NCBI RefSeq assembly: GCF_003711515.1
Contig: NW_021167090.1
Span: 1 to 64,000 of the forward strand
Direction of reading: 5' to 3'
Source: Sodiomyces alkalinus F11
Taxonomy: Eukaryota > Ascomycota > Sordariomycetes > Glomerellales > Plectosphaerellaceae
DNA: 64,000 nucleotides
The notes under the pieces were generated by a model that ran no database searches, was not told the DNA's origin, and was given only the letters and a program-made list of their open reading frames with translations. A program made the position numbers and the translations under genes. Position 1 is the stretch's first letter, and each line of letters opens with the position of its first letter. Of this stretch, positions 58,877 through 64,000 are shown piece after piece.

Positions 58877-59562
58877 ATGGCACCTCGTTAGTGATTTTCG
58901 CCTCATGGGAAAAGAGAAGAAAAAATTAGGATGCAGGATCACTAACAACAACATCAGCCACGCAAGTCGACGAGCCAGAATGGCCTCCACGATCTCCGCG
59001 CGAAGTCCTTCTTAGCACCCCCGGCGGCCGTGAGCGTCTTAGACGGCTCGCAAACCGAACCTCCCCCTCCCCTCTCGGAACTGGAAGATCACGCTCGACC
59101 CTCTCCTCAAGACTTGCTGCGAAGAACGTCATAATCGACTCGGAAGACCAGCCGCCCACTCTCGACGACGATGAAGACGAGGAAACGCTTCAGCTCAAGC
59201 TGCAGGAAATCCAGGCCCGTTTAAAGTTGAAGAAACTTCAAAATGCAAAGGCGAAAAACACCGAAACGAATGGTGCCAAGCTGGAATCATCGAGGCCCGA
59301 GTCGGCTTTTCCATCGCCGGGGCGGACGGCGCTGGAAGGCCGTCCTGCCCGGCCCATGTCACAAAATGCCATCGAAATTCCAGCGTCACCTGTACGACGA
59401 GCAAGACCCGAGCCGCCGGTGCAGACGTCTCCAAGCCGGGTCTTACTGGGCATCGATAAGGGCCTCACCGCTAAGGACATCTCCCTCAAGCGAGCTCCCA
59501 ATCTGCGGAGGAACCCAGGGCCACAGCTTGGGCAGCAGCAAGGAGGTTTGCGCCAGGGACCA

Positions 59563-59594
<32 letters not shown>

Positions 59595-61500
59595 ACAACA
59601 ACCGCAATTCGCAGAAATGTCGCGCCCGCCCACTTTCAACGAACGTCTTGCCGCCGCACGGATGGAGGAAGAAGGCCGTCATGAGCGGCGGGAGAGGGTA
59701 CAAAAGATAAGGTCAAAGGCCGTCTTTGGCATAGGGCAAGAGGAAATAGAAGAACTCAAGACCAAGGCCGTCGAAATTCCTGAGGCACCTGAACAGCCCC
59801 CCCAGTTTAGTCGGGACGAGGTATTGGCGGGGGAAGATAAGAGCAGGATGCCCGCGGGGCTCCAACGGAGCAACACGGCTCCAAGTCTCGGGGCACAGCC
59901 AAACCACAACGGAACGACAACCACACAAGCAGCTACGGCAGGAACGGTGAGATCCAACACGTCCCGGCGGGAGACAGCGCCGGACCAGGTATCCGAAGCG
60001 GAAGCTACCGCCTTCGAACCCTATTCCAGCATCCACCTAAGTAAACGAATCGTTCCCCATAACTCCCTCACCCGCAATCTCTCGGGCAAGAAGATTATGG
60101 TCATGAAAGACCTGCTCCGGCATGTCAAATCCCCGAATTACGAACTGCCCGATGTCGAACAAGACATCGTCTTCTTCGCCATCGTGGCCAAGCGCTCGGA
60201 GCCGAAATCCCACCAACCGCGTCTGGACAAGAACGGCGTGAAGCAGGAGGAAAGGGGCAAGTACATGATCATGACCCTGGTGGACTTCAAGTTCGAGCTC
60301 GAGCTCTTCCTCTTCAACTCCGGGTTCACGCGTTTCTGGAAGATCAGGGAGGGCACCGTCATCGCCATTCTCAACCCCATGGTCATGCCGCCGCCCGCCG
60401 GGCGCGCCGACACGGGCCGCTTCAGTCTCGTGGTCAACTCGGACGAGGACAAAATCATCGAGGTCGGCATGGCGCTCGACCTGGGGTTCTGCAAGAGCGT
60501 GAAGAAGGACGGCAATCTCTGCGGGCACTGGGTAAACCGCAAGCGCAGCGAGTTTTGCGAGTTCCACACCAACGAGGCCATCAGGGTGCGGCGGTCCATG
60601 AGGATGGAGGTGAACGCGGCGGCCGGCTTCGGGCGGCGGAAGGTCAACTCGCACGACATCCATATCCCCACCGAGGCGGAGAAGCAGCGCGGGAAGTACG
60701 ACCGGGAGACGCAGAGCCACTGGTTCGCGAGCCGGAGCTTGAGTTCGGCAGACCTCATCGACGGAGTCGGGAAACTCGTGGATAGGCGCGAGAAGGAGGA
60801 GAATCTCAAACGACGTCTCGTGGCGCAGGAGCGCGAGCGGGCCATCAAGATGAAGCTGAGCAAGATCGGCACCGGTGCTGGGAAGGAATACATGAAGCCA
60901 ACGGAGAGCCGGCCAACTTCTGCTGCTACTGCCAACCAGGCGTCTTCGTCGTCGTCATCAACAGCGTCATCGTCAACTTCCGCGCTACCCGGTGCGGCCT
61001 CGGGGCCTCCTCATTCAACGTCTCAGTCCGGCGAGGAGGTACCCAAGCTCGACGCCAGAGCCTTGGGCTTGATCGCGCCGCGAGGCAGGGAGCACCTAAT
61101 CCATCTCGGACCCATGAAGCGCAAGCGGCCCGAAAGTTCCCAATCCGGGTCGACGATGGCGTCGTCGTCGTTGTCGTCCCTTGCGACGGCAGGCACGGGG
61201 CAAAATTCGAAACCCAGTGGCGGATTCGGATGGGGCGGTGGACTAAAGGATAAACTCGCGAGGATGAAAGAAGGTGAAAAACTGATAGTGACCGATCCGG
61301 ACCGACCACCCATGAGGAAAAAAACGCGGTTCGTCACCGAAAAGGGGATCCGTGAAGCGGGGAGGGAAAGCCTGGGCGATGGGTTGCCTGTGGCAACCGA
61401 CTCTATGGGAGAAGGACGCGGGCGAGGCGGTATGGTTATTCTAGAGGATGATGATGACGATGACGATGACGATGATGATGAATTGGTTATTCTCCGGTAA
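58877..61500 (+). CDS. MCM10: Mcm10 replication factor
   Basis: Essential origin-firing factor that activates the CMG helicase and binds DNA polymerase alpha. Two exons give 850 aa: a 10-nt first exon (58877-58886, MAP plus one base) and 58958-61500. The join reads MAPPTQVDEPEWPPRSP, followed by EVLLSTPGGRERLRRL, typical of fungal homologs. A coiled-coil-like region near residue 90 precedes poly-Gln (about 59565-59601). The OB-fold core runs IVPHNSLTRNLSGKKIMVMKD to LVDFKFELELFLFNS. The CCCH zinc finger is at about residues 515, 525, 537 and 540 (CKSVKKDGNLC..FCEFH). The C-terminus has basic Ser-rich stretches and ends in a run of about 12 acidic residues and LVILR. Confidence 0.93.
59565..59601 (+). 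repeat. CAG/CAA repeat encoding poly-Gln
   Basis: A run of about 14 Gln codons (mixed CAA and CAG, with eight CAG in a row) within MCM10. It may vary in length between strains. Confidence 0.9.
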
Positions 61501-62547
61501 GGCGGGCGTTATCGGGTTCTATCAAGGTCTGGGATATAGACAGGTTTTAATTACTACCACCACTTGGCACGAGTCCAATGCTTTGGATTCCCTTTCGAAC
61601 ATGAACATCCAGGCGATGGATGATGCGGTTCCGTACACAACTAGGTTTCTCTACACCGAATGCACTGCATCGTGATCGGAACTATATGGTGTAACGAAGC
61701 TCAGGGGTGGTATGGAGCCATTCAGTGGTGTCTGGTCACTCCACTGAAAGGTCGAAGGGTTATTGATGCCCAACTTCCGTCATTGGCGATAGGGGCGTTC
61801 AAGGTCGGTTGTTATAGCTATTGGGCTTCTTCAGCTAAACCAAGCCCGTAGTACGGTTACCCTAGAAGTTAGCGCGCTGTTCTGATGGCGGTAGTCGGTG
61901 TCGGTGCCTAAGCAATCTGTTGTACGACACGCCCACAGCAGAGCAGGGCATGAATCCCACGGCTTTCGTGTCGCAGGACTTGCCGTGTCATAGGATAACA
62001 TACCATAATCACGCCTCCGATTGCGTGATCCTCGTCATCTCTCTCGCCGGTTTCCTTCACTACCAACCGCCCTTTCGGTATATATCAATCACCGATCCCG
62101 CTCCCACTGCCATGAGACCACACAGCTCGCTCATCATAAGTCTTCTTTCGCTTTTTTTTATCTTTTTTTTTTTTATATTTATTTCCCCCCCCTTCTTCTT
62201 CTTTTTACAGAACACAAGTACGCGGAAGAAAGCAAAACATAAGCGTCCCAAGCAATCTGGTATCAAATATTCGTATGGATTCATCTCTCAGTCCGCCCCG
62301 CGTCAGGTCATCTGCTCATCGTGATAATCATCCTGGCGAAAAGATGTACGCCACAAGCGCCCGAGTCCCAATCCTGTCGCAAGCCCAATCCATTCCCGTT
62401 GCGCGAAGTTCCAGGTCTGTGGCATGCCACTCGCCAGTTCCCCGTCTCTATCCGAATCCGATCATCTTTCCGCCTAGTCCAGCGGATAATTTCCCTCCTG
62501 CCCCTTGCGTGAGGCAGCGAAATCGTCAGACAACCACACATGGGTCA
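61501..62547. other. convergent intergenic region
   Basis: 3' flanks of MCM10 (+) and the transcription factor gene (-). Long T and C runs occur at about 62151-62205. No gene is supported. Confidence 0.45.
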
Positions 62548-64000
62548 TCAGTTACCACTACGAGCCATACCGGCCGTCGGAGCAAACCCGTCATACATAT
62601 CCTCATCGCTGCTCTCGTCCACGTCCTCGAGGCTCAGGGGGCTGTGAGCATGGCTGGCATCCGCACTCGGAAACCCGCTAAACGTCCCCACCGAGGGAGC
62701 CCCTCCCATGCCGCTCAGCACCGAGAAGCCGCTGGATAACCCGCTAGGCCTACCCCTGCCCCCCAAGCTGCCACTGGCTAGGCTGCTGTGGGCCATGTCC
62801 ACGGCACTGCCGCTGCGGCTGATCGACGGCTTCTCCGGCAGCTTCTTCAACAATCCCGTCGAGATGTCGAGCATCATCATGGCGAATTCCGTCAGCCCCT
62901 TGCCCTCTCCCGGCTTGGAGCTCACCGAGAGCGTCCACCGGTACTCGCCCAACCGACGCCGGTACCAATCCGCCTCCTCCTGGCCGGGACCGGTAGCCCA
63001 GAGCAAGGAACCGAAGGTGCCGATCAGCGCAAAATTTGTCTTGGACGCGAAATACCAGAAAGACCGCAGGTGCGCCGGCGTGAGCCGGTTGACAAAGTCC
63101 ATGGCCGAAAGGAGCCGGGCTTTGGCGGCGCTACGACATATATGTTCGACGTACGGATCTAGTGTCGACTCGGGTGCCACGATCGACCGGATGATACGGC
63201 GGTGAAGCGTGATCTCGGTCGCGAAATAGCCAAGGTGAAGGTGACCGATGCTGGAGAGGCGGCTGCGGCTGTCCGAGGACACTGAAGAGAGACTGGAAGT
63301 GCTGAAAGAGTTGTCCATGCGTATCGAGCTCGGTAGCCCGGCGTACCATTCCTTCAACTTCAACTGGATGGGTTTGGCGAGAGATAGTATAAGATGGGTC
63401 CCCTGTGCCCCGGCGTCTTTGACATGCTGATTCGCCTGCAGTGTGTAGAAGGTGTCGAGTATCTCCGCGAGAATTTGGGTGAGAACCACCATCTGGTTGA
63501 AGAGCGTTCTTCCCGTTTCGATCTCTCGTTGCCCTTCCACGTCATCCTCGTCCCACTCCACATCCGGAAAGTCGTTGTCCGACAGCGGTTGCACCGCCCA
63601 GTTAGCAGGCATAATGTGAGACGGCCGGCCGTGGACCAGAGCACCCCACTTGTCCTGCATATACAGCGCCCATGCGAGTCGCTTCCGCAGGCCCTTCTCC
63701 CACGGCGGAATCTTCCAGTTCGAGCAATCGAGATGCAGGCCGAGCTCTTGCGATATAGCCACCAGCTGGGCCGTGGGCGCCCACTGATCTCCTTCTGGCC
63801 GTTGTGATAATAGTAGCCCGGCCTGGACGGTTGACAGCTTCGGTCGGTACATGGCGTCGGCAAGTGTGGTGCGGACGAGCCGCTCGAGCTCACGGGCATC
63901 GGGCCGTGGCTGGCCGGCTAGTTCTTCGTCATGATCCCACCAGTTGATCGCCAGAATATAGACGGCAGCCAGAAGAGGCGGAGAAAATTCGCGGTAGCCT
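62548..64000 (-). CDS. fungal-specific transcription factor, C-terminal part (TamA/Dal81-like?)
   Basis: The frame is open to the window edge, so the N-terminus, including any Zn2Cys6 cluster, lies beyond. About 484 residues are visible. The fungal-specific transcription factor middle-homology region is recognisable: SPPLLAAVYILAINWW, then MYRPKLSTVQAGLLLSQR, LVAISQELGLHLDCSNWKIPPWEKGLRKRLAWALYMQDKW, GRPSHI and DFPDVEWDEDD. The pattern recalls TamA/Dal81, a nitrogen-regulation coactivator, but I hold that only tentatively. The last about 110 residues are Gly/Ser-rich, then acidic (LEDVDESSDEDMYDGF), a plausible activation region. Its position in the pathway cannot be checked from neighbours, since MCM10 is unrelated. 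Confidence 0.8.
   Translation of the reverse strand, partial: GYREFSPPLLAAVYILAINWWDHDEELAGQPRPDARELERLVRTTLADAMYRPKLSTVQAGLLLSQRPEGDQWAPTAQLVAISQELGLHLDCSNWKIPPWEKGLRKRLAWALYMQDKWGALVHGRPSHIMPANWAVQPLSDNDFPDVEWDEDDVEGQREIETGRTLFNQMVVLTQILAEILDTFYTLQANQHVKDAGAQGTHLILSLAKPIQLKLKEWYAGLPSSIRMDNSFSTSSLSSVSSDSRSRLSSIGHLHLGYFATEITLHRRIIRSIVAPESTLDPYVEHICRSAAKARLLSAMDFVNRLTPAHLRSFWYFASKTNFALIGTFGSLLWATGPGQEEADWYRRRLGEYRWTLSVSSKPGEGKGLTEFAMMMLDISTGLLKKLPEKPSISRSGSAVDMAHSSLASGSLGGRGRPSGLSSGFSVLSGMGGAPSVGTFSGFPSADASHAHSPLSLEDVDESSDEDMYDGFAPTAGMARSGN

Overview
The window is nuclear DNA of a filamentous ascomycete (Pezizomycotina), most likely a Sordariomycete and probably Sordariales. The evidence is short introns (about 50-260 nt) with GTANGT-type donors and CTRAC-type branch sites, GC-rich coding sequence with a strong C/G third-position bias, and recognisable ascomycete orthologs throughout. 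I rebuilt gene models by hand from splice signals. Nearly every model closes in frame across all its introns, which is strong internal support. There are no bacterial features, no CRISPR array and no rRNA genes, and I found no convincing tRNA.

Layout. 1-6540 is gene-poor and holds a TA-flanked inverted-repeat element (MITE) at 4638-5071. 6541-7736 (+) is a nitronate monooxygenase. 8552-10914 (-) is poly(A)-binding protein, with a 5' UTR intron and an A-rich leader. 12969-16713 (+) is a HUL5/UBE3C-type HECT ubiquitin ligase. 17189-18685 (-) is a PTS2-tagged peroxisomal 3-ketoacyl-CoA thiolase. 19736-21076 (-) is an unrecognised fungal membrane protein. 21644-26864 (+) is DNA2 helicase/nuclease. 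27124-31294 (-) is an eight-exon ArAE/FUSC-like membrane protein. 32153-32699 (+) is a small complex I subunit. 33280-34622 (-) is a mitochondrial branched-chain aminotransferase. 35339-38546 (+) is a SCY1-like pseudokinase. 40080-42301 (+) is a Sir2/Hst1-type deacetylase. 42847-47350 (-) is a PMCA-type calcium ATPase. 49161-51970 (-) is a SurE-tubulin tyrosine ligase fusion like yeast Pby1. 53345-54672 (-) is an unknown Ser/Thr-Pro-rich protein. 55830-56631 (+) is DASH subunit Duo1. 56803-58101 (-) is RNase H2 subunit B. 58877-61500 (+) is Mcm10. 62548 to the window edge (-) is the C-terminal part of a fungal-specific transcription factor, possibly TamA/Dal81-like.

How the genes relate. Most are unrelated housekeeping neighbours, but two regulatory themes stand out. 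First, S-phase and chromosome genes (DNA2, RNH2B, MCM10, DUO1) have MluI cell-cycle box (ACGCGT) motifs in their upstream regions. The head-to-head RNH2B/MCM10 promoter has three and the DNA2 promoter has two. Second, the peroxisomal thiolase promoter carries four CCTCGG motifs, the core bound by FarA/FarB-type fatty-acid regulators.

I did not find a clearly new biological system. The best leads are the MITE with its internal 18-bp tandem array, the two promoter motif clusters, the A-rich PABP leader (candidate autoregulation), and the two uncharacterised proteins at 19736-21076 and 53345-54672.
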